NCBI RefSeq assembly: GCF_000230995.2
Contig: NC_019973.1
Location: 5,222,001 to 5,286,000 of the forward strand
Origin: Mesorhizobium australicum WSM2073
GTDB lineage: Bacteria > Pseudomonadota > Alphaproteobacteria > Rhizobiales > Rhizobiaceae
Direction of reading: 5' to 3'
Length of the DNA: 64,000 nt
Made by a program: the position numbers and the translations under genes. Below the pieces are notes generated by a model. The model was given only the letters and a program-made list of their open reading frames with translations. It searched no databases and was not told the DNA's origin. Shown one piece after another: positions 17,532 to 25,540 of this stretch. Position 1 is the first letter of the stretch, and each line of letters starts with the position of its first letter.

Positions 17532-18524
17532 ATGGCCATGCTCAACCGCGTTCATCTCAACGGCCTTCGCGCCGTGGAAACCGTCGCCCGTCTCGGCTCG
17601 CTCGCCGCCGCCGCCGGCGAACTCAATGTTTCCGTCAGCGCCGTCAGCCAGCAGATCAGCCGCACCGAAAAACAGCTCGGCCAGGCACTGTTCGAGCGCA
17701 CGACCAGCGGCCTCGTCCTGACCGAATTCGGCGCCGTCTTCGCGGCCCGCCTGGGCACTGGATTTCGCGAGCTTGCCCAGGCCGTGGCACTGGCCGACGA
17801 AGCCAGCCAGTGCACATTGGTCGTTTCGGCGGCACCGGCCTTTGCCTCCAAATGGCTGCTGCCACGGCTGTCGCGGCACTTCGACCGGCATCCCAACGTG
17901 CTGCTGGGTATCGACGCTTCAGTGCGGCTGGCCAATCTCGATCACTCGGACGTCGACATTGCCATCCGGCTTGGCGACGGCAAATGGCCGGGTGGAAAGG
18001 CGGAGCTGCTTTTGGCGCAGGAAGTCTTCCCGGTCTGCGCGCCCGGGATTGCCAGAAAACTAACGTCGATCTGCGACCTCGCCCAGACCTGCGCCATCAC
18101 CGACGAGCGGGCGATGATCAACTGGGAAAGCTGGTTCGCGGCCGCCGGCGTTCAACCCGTTACCTTCCAGAAAGGCGCGAGCTTCACCGACCCGATGCTG
18201 TGCCTGGAATCGGCGATCGCCGGCCATGGCGTGATGCTCGGCTGGCAATTGCTGACGGCCGATGCGCTGGCCGACGGGCGCCTGGTGGCGCCGTTCGGAA
18301 TTCGCGCCCAGAGCGGCCTCGGCTACTGGCTGGTGACCTCCGCCACCAAGGCCGAGAGCCGCAAGGTCCGGGACTTCATGATCTGGATCAAGGAAGAGAT
18401 CGCGGCGACGATGGCGCGGTTCGGATCGTCGGTCGCGGAGCCCAGCGGCACGATCACGGTGGAAAGCACCGCGGCACCGGTCTATGTTCAATCGAACATC
18501 CCAAGACGACAGGCAGGATCATGA
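17532..18524 (+). CDS. LysR family transcriptional regulator (GcvA-like)
   Basis: This is a 330-residue regulator with an N-terminal helix-turn-helix (SLAAAAGELNVSVSAVSQQI) and the GcvA-type effector domain, recognisable by LPRLSRHF, SDVDIAIRLGDG and GHGVMLGW. The C-terminal tail is about 30 residues longer than usual. Its stop overlaps the start of the M29 aminopeptidase gene in an ATGA, so the two are translationally coupled. It is also divergent from the YbfB-like MFS gene. The start at 17532 or 17538 is supported by alignment to the LysR N terminus, not by a ribosome binding site. Confidence 0.83.
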   Translation: MAMLNRVHLNGLRAVETVARLGSLAAAAGELNVSVSAVSQQISRTEKQLGQALFERTTSGLVLTEFGAVFAARLGTGFRELAQAVALADEASQCTLVVSAAPAFASKWLLPRLSRHFDRHPNVLLGIDASVRLANLDHSDVDIAIRLGDGKWPGGKAELLLAQEVFPVCAPGIARKLTSICDLAQTCAITDERAMINWESWFAAAGVQPVTFQKGASFTDPMLCLESAIAGHGVMLGWQLLTADALADGRLVAPFGIRAQSGLGYWLVTSATKAESRKVRDFMIWIKEEIAATMARFGSSVAEPSGTITVESTAAPVYVQSNIPRRQAGS

Positions 18525-19777
18525 CCACACATTCGCGCGGCGTTTCCGCAACGATCGACCCGGTGAAGCTCGACAGGCTGGCGGAAGTCGCCATCAAGGT
18601 GGGGCTGCAATTGCAGCCCGGACAGGACCTGGTGCTGACATCGTCGATCGCGGCCCTGCCGCTGACCAGGCGCATCGTCGAACACGCCTACAAGGCCGGT
18701 GCCGGGCTGGTGACGCCGATCTTCAACGATGACGAGATGACGCTGGCGCGCTACCGCTTCGGCGCCGATGCTGGCTTCGACCATGCCGCCGGCTGGCTCT
18801 ACGAAGGCATGGCTAAGGCCTTCTCCAACAACGCAGCCCGGCTTGCCGTGCGCGGCGAGGATCCGTCGCTCCTGTCGGCGCAGGATCCGGCGAAGGTGGC
18901 GCGCGCCAACAAGGCCAATTCGATGGCCTACCAGCCGGCGCTGGAGAAGATCACCGGCTTCGACATCAACTGGAACATCGTCGCCTATCCGGATCTGGCC
19001 TGGGCCAGGCAGGTTTTCCCCGGCGATGCCGACGATGTGGCGGTCGCGAAGCTCGCCGACGCCATCTTCGCCGCCTCGCGGGTGGACGTGGAAGACCCGA
19101 TCGGCAACTGGACGGCGCACAATGCGGCGCTGCGCGGCCGCACCGAATGGCTCAACGGCCATGATTTCCATGCCCTGCATTTCGCTGGACCGGGCACCGA
19201 CCTGACGGTCGGGCTGGCGGATGGCCATGAGTGGATGGGCGGCGCCTCGACCGCCAAGAACGGCATCACCTGCAATCCCAACATCCCGACCGAGGAAGTT
19301 TTCACAACTCCGCATGCGCGGCGCGTCGAGGGCCATGTCTCCTCGACCAAGCCGCTGTCCTACCAAGGCACGCTGATCGACGACATCTCGGTGCGCTTCG
19401 AGGGCGGCAGGATCGTCGAGGCCAAGGCGTCGAAAGGTGAGGACGTCCTGAAGAAGGTGCTCGACACCGACGAGGGCGCGCGTCGTCTGGGCGAAGTGGC
19501 GCTGGTGCCGCATTCCTCGCCGATCTCGGCCAGCGGCCTGTTGTTCTTCAACACATTGTTCGACGAAAACGCCGCCTGCCACATCGCGCTCGGCCAATGC
19601 TATTCGAAATGCTTCGTCGACGGCGCCTCGCTCAGCCCTGACGAAATCGCGGCGCGCGGCGGCAACAAGAGCTTCATCCATATCGACTGGATGATCGGGT
19701 CGGACAAGATCGACATTGACGGCGTCGCCAAGGATGGCAGCCGCGTGCCGGTGATGCGCAAGGGCGAGTGGGCCTGA
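18521..19777 (+). CDS. aminopeptidase, peptidase family M29
   Basis: This 418-residue cytoplasmic metallo-aminopeptidase belongs to the AmpS/PepS/thermophilic aminopeptidase T family. Likely metal ligands are in IPTEEVFTTPH, LFDENAACHIALG and SFIHIDWMIGS, matching the Glu, His and His-x-Asp ligands of M29 enzymes. Length is typical (about 410). The ATG overlaps the LysR stop codon. Coupling of an M29 peptidase to a LysR gene next to an exporter suggests peptide or amino-acid turnover, but the physiological substrate is unknown. Confidence 0.9.
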   Translation: MTTHSRGVSATIDPVKLDRLAEVAIKVGLQLQPGQDLVLTSSIAALPLTRRIVEHAYKAGAGLVTPIFNDDEMTLARYRFGADAGFDHAAGWLYEGMAKAFSNNAARLAVRGEDPSLLSAQDPAKVARANKANSMAYQPALEKITGFDINWNIVAYPDLAWARQVFPGDADDVAVAKLADAIFAASRVDVEDPIGNWTAHNAALRGRTEWLNGHDFHALHFAGPGTDLTVGLADGHEWMGGASTAKNGITCNPNIPTEEVFTTPHARRVEGHVSSTKPLSYQGTLIDDISVRFEGGRIVEAKASKGEDVLKKVLDTDEGARRLGEVALVPHSSPISASGLLFFNTLFDENAACHIALGQCYSKCFVDGASLSPDEIAARGGNKSFIHIDWMIGSDKIDIDGVAKDGSRVPVMRKGEWA

Positions 19778-19800
19778 GGGGTTCGGCGTAGGGAGGTCGA

Positions 19801-20154
19801 ATGGCTTTCGACCTGATGGTCAAGCGGATTTACGAACCGCCCGCTGCCGATGACGGGCAGCGGGTGTTGGTTGACCGCATCTGGCCGCGCGGCGTCAGCA
19901 GGGAGCATGCCGCGCTGGCACTGTGGCTGAAGGAGATCGCGCCGAGCGACGACCTGCGGAAGTGGTTCGGGCACGAGCCGGCACGTTGGGCGGAATTTCG
20001 GAAGCGGTACGGGGCTGAGCTCGACGGGAATGGTGAGGCGGTTGCGCAGCTGCGCGGCTTGCTTGGCGAGGGCAAGGTAACGCTGCTCTACGGCGCGCAT
20101 GATGAGGCGCACAATAATGCGGTGGCACTGGCGGAGTATTTGAGCGCGGGTTGA
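19801..20154 (+). CDS. DUF488 family protein (YeaO-like)
   Basis: This is a 117-residue soluble protein. VLVDRIWPRGVSREHAAL and WFGHEPARWAEFRKRYGAEL are the two hallmark blocks of DUF488/YeaO proteins, and a C-terminal VTLLYGAHDEAHNNAVAL completes the domain. A GGAGG lies just upstream of the ATG. It follows the aminopeptidase gene after 23 bases and may be cotranscribed. The biochemical function of the family is unknown. Confidence 0.88.
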   Translation: MAFDLMVKRIYEPPAADDGQRVLVDRIWPRGVSREHAALALWLKEIAPSDDLRKWFGHEPARWAEFRKRYGAELDGNGEAVAQLRGLLGEGKVTLLYGAHDEAHNNAVALAEYLSAG

Positions 20155-20204
20155 GGCGCTCGGACCTTCGCGAGCAGGCGGGACAGCGCCCTTCTGTCCT
20201 GCCG

Positions 20205-20243
20205 GACATCTCCCCACGAGGGCGGAGATCGGACGGCGCGACG
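20205..20243. repeat. intergenic repeat element, copy 2
   Basis: This shares the 18-base core CCCCACGAGGGCGGAGAT (20212-20229) with the copy at 4405-4441. The outer bases ATCTCC (20208-20213) and GGAGAT (20224-20229) form a short hairpin. It lies between two convergent genes. Confidence 0.6.
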
Positions 20244-20250
20244 CTTCCGC

Positions 20251-20601
20251 CTACTTCCCCACCGTCTGCTCATAAACCTCCGGCTTGAAGCCAACCACCA
20301 CCCGATCGCCGATCTCCAGCACCGGCCGCCTGATCATCGTCGGCTTGGCCAGCATCAACGCTTTCGCCTTCTTCTCGTCGAGGCCTTGCTTGTCCGCCTC
20401 CGGCAGTTCGCGAAACGAAGTGCTGCCCTTGTTGAGCAGCTTTTCCCAACCGACCTTGCCGGCCCAGCCATTCAGCTTGCCAGCCTCGATCCCTTCGGCC
20501 CGATAGTCGTGGAAACGATAGGGAAGGTCATGGCTCTCCAGCCAGACGCGCGCCTTCTTGATCGTGTCGCAATTGGTGATGCCGTACATGGTGATCGTCA
20601 A
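20251..20601 (-). CDS. ArsC/Spx family reductase-like protein (YffB type)
   Basis: This is a 116-residue thioredoxin-fold protein. NCDTIKKARVWL places the single active-site cysteine at residue 11, in the CxTxKKA context of the YffB branch of the ArsC family. RPVLEIGDRVVVGFKPEVYE is the conserved C-terminal block. True arsenate reductases of the family have an arginine-rich neighbourhood that I cannot confirm here, and no other ars gene is nearby, so arsenic resistance should not be assumed. Confidence 0.85.
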   Translation of the reverse strand: MTITMYGITNCDTIKKARVWLESHDLPYRFHDYRAEGIEAGKLNGWAGKVGWEKLLNKGSTSFRELPEADKQGLDEKKAKALMLAKPTMIRRPVLEIGDRVVVGFKPEVYEQTVGK

Positions 20602-20708
20602 AGTGCTCTTCCCTTGGGCTGACAGTCGAATCCGTTTCGCAGCCTAAAACCGCCCTTCCCGCTTGGCCAGCAGCTTGGTCAGCGTTGCCGGAAATTTGGC
20701 GCTTGCCA

Positions 20709-20732
20709 ACACTAAGGCAATTACCTAAGTGT
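20709..20732. promoter_or_regulatory. operator-like inverted repeat upstream of ArsR gene
   Basis: ACACTAAGG and CCTAAGTGT flank CAATTA, matching at 8 of 9 positions. The centre is 46 bases upstream of the ArsR start codon at 20767. ArsR-family repressors usually autoregulate through such sites, so this is a likely operator for the ArsR-SRPBCC pair. Confidence 0.6.
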
Positions 20733-20766
20733 TTCTAATCGCTTTTTGACGACCCGGGACCGATCG

Positions 20767-21123
20767 ATGACCAGCCTCCAGAGTGCAAATCCAAGCCTCC
20801 CGCCGATCGACGGCATTTTTCGCGCGCTTGCCGACCCGACGCGACGGCGCGTGGTCGAGCGGCTGAACAGGAGCCCTGCTTCGGTCAGCGAACTGGCCCA
20901 GCCTTTCGAGATGGCCCTGCCATCCTTCATCGACCATCTCAAGATTCTCGAAGGCTGCGGGCTGGTTCGTTCGCAAAAGACCGGACGGGTCAGGACTTAC
21001 GAGCTTGCGCCTGAACCGTTGAAGCTCGCCGAAAGCTGGCTGGCCGAACAGCGTACAGTTTGGGAACGCCGCCTCGACCGGTTCGATGCCTATGTCATGA
21101 CCCTCAAGGAGCAGGAAAAATGA
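20767..21123 (+). CDS. ArsR family transcriptional regulator
   Basis: This is a 118-residue winged-helix regulator. [16 protein letters not shown] and [19 protein letters not shown], with [15 protein letters not shown], give the usual ArsR DNA-binding domain. No metal-binding CxC motif is present in helix 3, so it is not a classical arsenic or metal sensor; it resembles the SdpR-like group paired with SRPBCC proteins. Its stop overlaps the downstream start in an ATGA. The start at 20767 (MTSLQS) is preferred over the TTG at 20746. An inverted repeat at 20709-20732 is its probable autoregulatory site. Confidence 0.88.
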   Translation: MTSLQSANPSLPPIDGIFRALADPTRRRVVERLNRSPASVSELAQPFEMALPSFIDHLKILEGCGLVRSQKTGRVRTYELAPEPLKLAESWLAEQRTVWERRLDRFDAYVMTLKEQEK

Positions 21124-21599
21124 GTTATTCCTTCGAGCCCGATCCCCGGCTGGACCTGACGCTGGAGCGCGTAATCGATGCGCCGCGCGAATTGCTTTGG
21201 CGAGCCTGGACGACACCTGAGCATGTCAGGCAGTGGTTCACGCCGAAGCCATGGCTGATCACCGACTGCGAGATCGACCTCAGACCGGGCGGCCTGTTTC
21301 GGACACGCATGCAGTCGCCCGACGGCAAGGAGGTCAGTGACCGCCACTGCTGCTATCTGGAAATCGTGCCCAACGAGCGGCTGGTGTGGACGGATGCGCT
21401 GCTGCCCGGCTATCGACCCTCGGGCGAGCCTTTCATCACCGCGGTCATTTCGCTCCATCAGGATGGCCAGGGTACGCGCTATACCGCCACAGCCATTCAC
21501 CGTGACCAAGCCACCCGCGACAACCATGAAGAGATGGGTTTCTTCGACGGCTGGGGCACGGTGGCCGATCAACTTGCGCAGTATGTGAAGACGATTTGA
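21120..21599 (+). CDS. SRPBCC (AHSA1-like) domain protein
   Basis: The 159-residue protein is a START/Bet v1-like fold. [24 protein letters not shown] at the start, followed by [12 protein letters not shown] and a C-terminal [17 protein letters not shown], are standard AHSA1/SRPBCC landmarks (quoted in parts). Such proteins bind hydrophobic ligands and are commonly encoded with ArsR regulators, as here, through an ATGA overlap. The ligand and role are not known. Confidence 0.88.
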   Translation: MSYSFEPDPRLDLTLERVIDAPRELLWRAWTTPEHVRQWFTPKPWLITDCEIDLRPGGLFRTRMQSPDGKEVSDRHCCYLEIVPNERLVWTDALLPGYRPSGEPFITAVISLHQDGQGTRYTATAIHRDQATRDNHEEMGFFDGWGTVADQLAQYVKTI

Positions 21600-21694
21600 A
21601 CGCTCCCAGCGGCCAGAAGGATCGCTCTGGCCGCCGTGCAAATTTTCAACCTTGCCGCAAAGAGAGCAAAGCTGGGAAGACCCGATTTCCGGCC

Positions 21695-22048
21695 TCAGTA
21701 GTAAAAGCGCTCTTCGGTGATCTTGCCGTTCTTGACCGTGTACAGGCCAACCTCATCCATGGTGACACGCTCGCCGGTGGCCTTGGGCGTTATGTCAAAG
21801 GTGAAGCGCACCGCGAATTGATCGCCGTTGACATAAGGGCCCTCGACCGAGCCGCCATGCACTTCGTGGTTCTCTTGCCACCACTGGCTTTTCTGCCTGA
21901 GGGCCTCCTTGCCGTGACTGACGGCCATCGGTCCCTCCATCGCTTCGTAGCTGGCGATATCGTCGGCATTGTATTTTTCGGCAGCACCTTCGTTGTTGCC
22001 CTGCTTGAGAAGTTCGGTGAACTCCTTGGCGATTTCCGTGACGGTCAT
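21695..22048 (-). CDS. NTF2-like (SnoaL) domain protein
   Basis: This is a 117-residue soluble protein with an alpha+beta barrel sequence pattern: MTVTEIAKEFTELLKQG, DDIASYEAMEGPMAVSHGKEAL and VDEVGLY-like C-terminal strands ending KITEERFYY. This is the SnoaL/nuclear transport factor 2 superfamily. GGAGG lies 7 bases upstream of the ATG. It stands alone. Catalytic activity cannot be predicted. Confidence 0.82.
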   Translation of the reverse strand: MTVTEIAKEFTELLKQGNNEGAAEKYNADDIASYEAMEGPMAVSHGKEALRQKSQWWQENHEVHGGSVEGPYVNGDQFAVRFTFDITPKATGERVTMDEVGLYTVKNGKITEERFYY

Positions 22049-22173
22049 TTTTGTTCCTCCTGTTCAGACGCATTGCAAGTAGGGAACCGCTTGCGGACCT
22101 GCCATCGCCGACAGGTCGATAGCTGACATGACCCTGTCAGGATGGGGTGTCGCGCGAACCAGCGGCCCCTTCG

Positions 22174-22776
22174 TTACATCGCAATCAGCGGCCAACGTTC
22201 CAGAAAATCATATTGCGTCAGCCCGCGCAGGCTGTGCACGAGAATGAACTCCCGCGCCACGAAGCTGATCGGCTCGATCGGCAGTTCGGGGATAAGTTTC
22301 TGGTCATAGGCAAGGGTCATATGAGGGACGAACCCGTCTGACGCCTTCAGGCCTTCACGCAGCATTTCGACGCCGAGATTCCCGCTCAGTTCACAAACCG
22401 GTCCGTCATCGGCCACAAGCACGAAGGGATGCTTGGCCGGTCGGCCCCTTGTCGTCGGGCGGCCAGGAAAGCTCCTGGCGTGGCGAAAGGTGATCTCAAA
22501 AGCAGGCATCATGACGCGCTGCCCCGATCGGGTGGCCGCAAAGATGATTTTCGACCGCAGCCGCTTGTAGTCCCCGACATGCTGCTGGCTGACATGAAAA
22601 CGCTCCGGTATCAGCGGTGAGCCGGCTATGCCACATTTGTCGCATAGTCGGCTTTGACAATCAGCAAACCGAGAATAATCCCCTGCCTGCAGAAACACGC
22701 CGAAGAAGACACGATCCGGTTTTTGGGGCCGCCTTGGCGGTTCTGGAATTCCGAAATCTAGTTCGCCTTGGTACAT
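22174..22776 (-). CDS. 2'-5' RNA ligase family protein (2H phosphoesterase)
   Basis: This is a 200-residue protein of the 2H phosphoesterase superfamily. RVFFGVFLQAGD near the N terminus and the second H-x-T motif in FVPHMTLAYD are recognisable. The first motif appears as FHVSQQHVGDY, so the usual H-x-T-L is altered or shifted; GRPAKHPFVLVAD lies between. Family enzymes open or form 2',3'-cyclic or 2'-5' phosphates in RNA. A candidate LexA site (22824-22838) lies 48 bases upstream of the start, which would place the gene in the SOS regulon. Confidence 0.75.
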   Translation of the reverse strand: MYQGELDFGIPEPPRRPQKPDRVFFGVFLQAGDYSRFADCQSRLCDKCGIAGSPLIPERFHVSQQHVGDYKRLRSKIIFAATRSGQRVMMPAFEITFRHARSFPGRPTTRGRPAKHPFVLVADDGPVCELSGNLGVEMLREGLKASDGFVPHMTLAYDQKLIPELPIEPISFVAREFILVHSLRGLTQYDFLERWPLIAM

Positions 22777-22823
22777 TACCTATACGCTCGCCAAGGAACG
22801 CCTCCGTTCTGTTCTGGCGCCCG

Positions 22824-22838
22824 GAACAAAACACGAAC
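22824..22838. promoter_or_regulatory. candidate LexA (SOS) box GAAC-N7-GAAC
   Basis: The direct repeat GAAC, AAAACAC, GAAC exactly matches the alphaproteobacterial LexA consensus GAAC-N7-GAAC. It lies in the 258-base gap between the minus-strand 2H phosphoesterase gene and the plus-strand FAH gene, nearer the former. Chance matches are expected about twice per 64 kb over both strands, so position is the main support. Confidence 0.4.
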
Positions 22839-23034
22839 AATTCTCTGAGTCAAGTTCGAGTAACCGGACCCTAAGCCCGGTGATGTCCTTGACATCCGGA
22901 CATCGTGGATGACCCAGTCGGCATATTCGCGGCCACCGCTCGACTGCTTGGATGGGATAGACCTTTGAATGAAATCCGGCGAAAGTGCCGCGCCGACCGG
23001 GCCAGCATTTTCGATTCAACGAGGAACCCAACTC

Positions 23035-24192
23035 ATGACCAACCCGACACATCTGCCCGCTGAAGGCTTGTTTGTCGGCCGCGCCAGGAGCGGCGATGCC
23101 TCGCACCCCCTGGTCGTCACGGTGCGCGACGGCACCGTCTTCGACATCACATCCAGCGCGGCGCCCACCGTGCGTGACGTCTGCGAATTGGCCGACCCGG
23201 CCGGCCATGTGCGCTCGGCCAGGGGCAAGCCGATCGGTTCACTCGACACCATCGCGGCCAACAGTTTCGAAGCCACGCGCGATCGGGCAAAACCCTTTCT
23301 GCTGTCGCCGGTCGACCTGCAGGCGATCAAGGCTTCCGGCGTCACCTTCGTGGTCAGCCTGCTCGAACGGGTGATCGAGGAACAGGCGCGTGGCTCGGCC
23401 GAGAAGGCCGACGCCATCCGCGCCGACATTGCGGGCCTGATCGGCCATGATCTTTCGAAGCTCAAGCCCGGTTCGCCAGAGGCGATGGAGATCAAGGCCA
23501 AGCTGATTTCGCGCGGCGCCTGGTCGCAATATCTGGAAGTGGGCATCGGCCCCGATGCCGAGATCTTCACCAAGTGCCAGCCGATGGCCTCGGTCGGCTT
23601 CGGCGCCGATGTCGGCCTGCATCCGGTTTCGACCTGGAACAATCCGGAGCCGGAGATCGCCATGATCGCCGCCTCGAGCGGCAGGATCGTCGGCGCCACC
23701 ATCGGCAACGACGTCAATCTGCGCGACGTCGAGGGCCGTTCGGCGCTGCTGCTCGGCAAGGCCAAGGACAACAACGCCTCGGCCTCGCTTGGCCCCTTCA
23801 TCCGGCTGTTCGACGACACGTTCTCCATCGCCGACGTGAAGCAGGCCGTCGTGCGCCTGAAGGTCGAGGGCGAGGACGGGTTTTCGCTGGAGGGGGCAAG
23901 CTCGATGGCCGAGATCAGCCGCTCGCCGGAGGAGCTGGTTGCCGCGGCCATGGGCCCGCATCACCAGTATCCGGACGGGCTGGCGCTCTATCTCGGCACC
24001 ATGTTCGTGCCGTCGAAGGATCGCGGCGAAAAGGGCAAGGGGTTCACGCACAAGGTCGGCGACATCGTCACCATCTCGTCGGAAAAATTCGGCGCGCTGG
24101 TCAACCGCGTGCGGCTGTCGCCCGATTGCCCGCACTGGACCTACGGCGCCAGCCATTTGATGCGCGACCTGGCCAAGGCCGGCCTGCTCTAA
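23035..24192 (+). CDS. fumarylacetoacetate hydrolase family protein
   Basis: This 385-residue protein has a C-terminal FAH-type fold. GADVGLHPVSTWNNPEPEIAMI carries the acidic metal-binding pair, and ATIGNDVNLRDVEGRSALLLG and YLGTMFVPSKDRG follow the family order. The length and long N-terminal domain resemble 2-keto-3-deoxy-aldonate dehydratases (KdaD/XylX type), which remove water from sugar-acid intermediates. GAGGA precedes the ATG at 23035. It lies upstream of a ribose-type ABC transporter and LacI gene, which supports a role in pentose or aldonic acid breakdown. The exact substrate is an inference. Confidence 0.8.
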   Translation: MTNPTHLPAEGLFVGRARSGDASHPLVVTVRDGTVFDITSSAAPTVRDVCELADPAGHVRSARGKPIGSLDTIAANSFEATRDRAKPFLLSPVDLQAIKASGVTFVVSLLERVIEEQARGSAEKADAIRADIAGLIGHDLSKLKPGSPEAMEIKAKLISRGAWSQYLEVGIGPDAEIFTKCQPMASVGFGADVGLHPVSTWNNPEPEIAMIAASSGRIVGATIGNDVNLRDVEGRSALLLGKAKDNNASASLGPFIRLFDDTFSIADVKQAVVRLKVEGEDGFSLEGASSMAEISRSPEELVAAAMGPHHQYPDGLALYLGTMFVPSKDRGEKGKGFTHKVGDIVTISSEKFGALVNRVRLSPDCPHWTYGASHLMRDLAKAGLL

Positions 24193-24487
24193 GCGGCTCT
24201 TTGGGGGCTTTCGCCCTCAGAGACCGCCCAGACGTGATCGGGATAGTCCGCCCGGCTGAGCTCTCGGCGACAATCATCCGACTGCCCGGGAAAAATCATC
24301 CCGACTGATGCGATCTGATGGGGTCGCTGATGGCGCCGCGTCAGGCGCCCACTACATCTGCAGATGGAGGCTTGCCATTCGCCGAAAAAGGGAATGCTCT
24401 TAGGCATCCGAGCGGCGCTGGCAAAAAGACGCAATCCGGCTGAAGCCGGAACAAGGGACGGATCATCTTCAACCGGGAGGAAATCAA

Positions 24488-25423
24488 ATGCTGACGAGAC
24501 TAAGACTTGTGCTCTACGGCCTGCTGATCGCGCTGACGGTCATTCCGGCAGCCGCGCAGGCCAAGACGTTCTACTGGATTTCACATGGCGGGCCGGCCGA
24601 CCCGGTCTGGACCTACTTCCTCGCCGGCGCCAAGCAATGGGCCAAGGACACCGGCAACACGGTCAACACGTCGTTCCACAATGGCGACGTCGCCTCGCAG
24701 CAAGAGGCGGTCCGTGCCGCCCTCTCGGCCAAGGCCGACGGCATCGTCACCACCAGCCCCGATCCGGGCAGCTTGGTCGAGATCGTCAAGGAAGCGCGCG
24801 CGGCCAACGTCCCGATCATCAACTTCAACACGCCCGATCCCAAGGCCAATTTCAACGCCTATGTCGGCGGCGACAACGTCACTTTCGGCAAGCACTGGGC
24901 GCAATATCTGGTCGACAAAGGCCTGGTGAAGAAGGGCGACTTCGTCTGGATGCCGGTCGAGATCCCCGGCGCCACCTACGGCGTGCAGGAAGAAGAAGGC
25001 ATCAAGAGCGTCTTCGGACCGCTCGGCATCACCTATGAAGTGACCGAAGCGACGCTCGACCAGGCCGAGGTGATCAACCGCATGGTCGACTACCTCACCG
25101 CCCACAAGGGCAAGGTCAACGCCATCATCGGCCTGGGCGACCTCGTAACCGGTTCGATCAAGCGCGTGTTCGACCAGGTCGGCGTCAAGCCGGGCGAAAT
25201 TCCGGTGGTCGGCTGGGGCAACTCGCTCGACACCACCCAGGAAGTGCTGAACGGCTATGTCAATGCCGGCCAGTGGCAGGATCCGCAGGCGACCAGCTAT
25301 GTGGCGCTGTCGCTCGCCAACATGGCGGCCAGCGGCATTCCTCCGGGCTTCAACGTCATCACCGGCGCGCTCTATGAGAAGGACACCGCGGCGGTCTACG
25401 ACAAGATCCTGTCCGGCAAATAA
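24488..25423 (+). CDS. sugar ABC transporter substrate-binding protein
   Basis: This is a periplasmic binding protein of the ribose/LacI-like type with a 25-residue signal peptide ending AAAQA. The mature protein begins KTFYWISHGGPADPVWTYFL and contains ADGIVTTSPDPGSLVEIV and PIINFNTPDP, the sugar-binding-protein pattern. The length of 311 residues is usual. It is the first gene of a transporter operon with permease and ATPase, and a strong hairpin follows it. The sugar is unknown; the FAH-type gene upstream suggests a pentose or sugar acid. Confidence 0.88.
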   Translation: MLTRLRLVLYGLLIALTVIPAAAQAKTFYWISHGGPADPVWTYFLAGAKQWAKDTGNTVNTSFHNGDVASQQEAVRAALSAKADGIVTTSPDPGSLVEIVKEARAANVPIINFNTPDPKANFNAYVGGDNVTFGKHWAQYLVDKGLVKKGDFVWMPVEIPGATYGVQEEEGIKSVFGPLGITYEVTEATLDQAEVINRMVDYLTAHKGKVNAIIGLGDLVTGSIKRVFDQVGVKPGEIPVVGWGNSLDTTQEVLNGYVNAGQWQDPQATSYVALSLANMAASGIPPGFNVITGALYEKDTAAVYDKILSGK

Positions 25424-25434
25424 TCCGCGATCCC

Positions 25435-25464
25435 CTGGCGCCGCGCGTTTTCGCACGGCGCCAG
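25435..25464 (+). terminator. intercistronic hairpin after binding-protein gene
   Basis: A perfect 9-bp stem CTGGCGCCG/CGGCGCCAG with a 12-base loop lies 11 bases after the binding-protein stop. No U-tract follows, so it is more likely a 3'-end stabiliser or partial attenuator that favours binding-protein expression over the downstream permease. Confidence 0.65.
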
Positions 25465-25540
25465 ATATCTTCCTGCGCCGTGGCATGCCACCCGATGCGG
25501 TGGAGCTCGCGGCCCGTCCCAACCATGTCGCGGGTTCCCA

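Noticed and set aside
17810..18520. Upstream extension of the aminopeptidase frame
   Set aside because: The extension overlaps the LysR gene in another frame, has no family similarity and lacks a start signal. The ATGA overlap at 18521 is the natural start.
20251..20601. Arsenate reductase for arsenic resistance
   Set aside because: The protein is of the YffB/Spx-like branch and the nearby ArsR protein lacks metal-binding cysteines. No efflux gene of the ars type is present.
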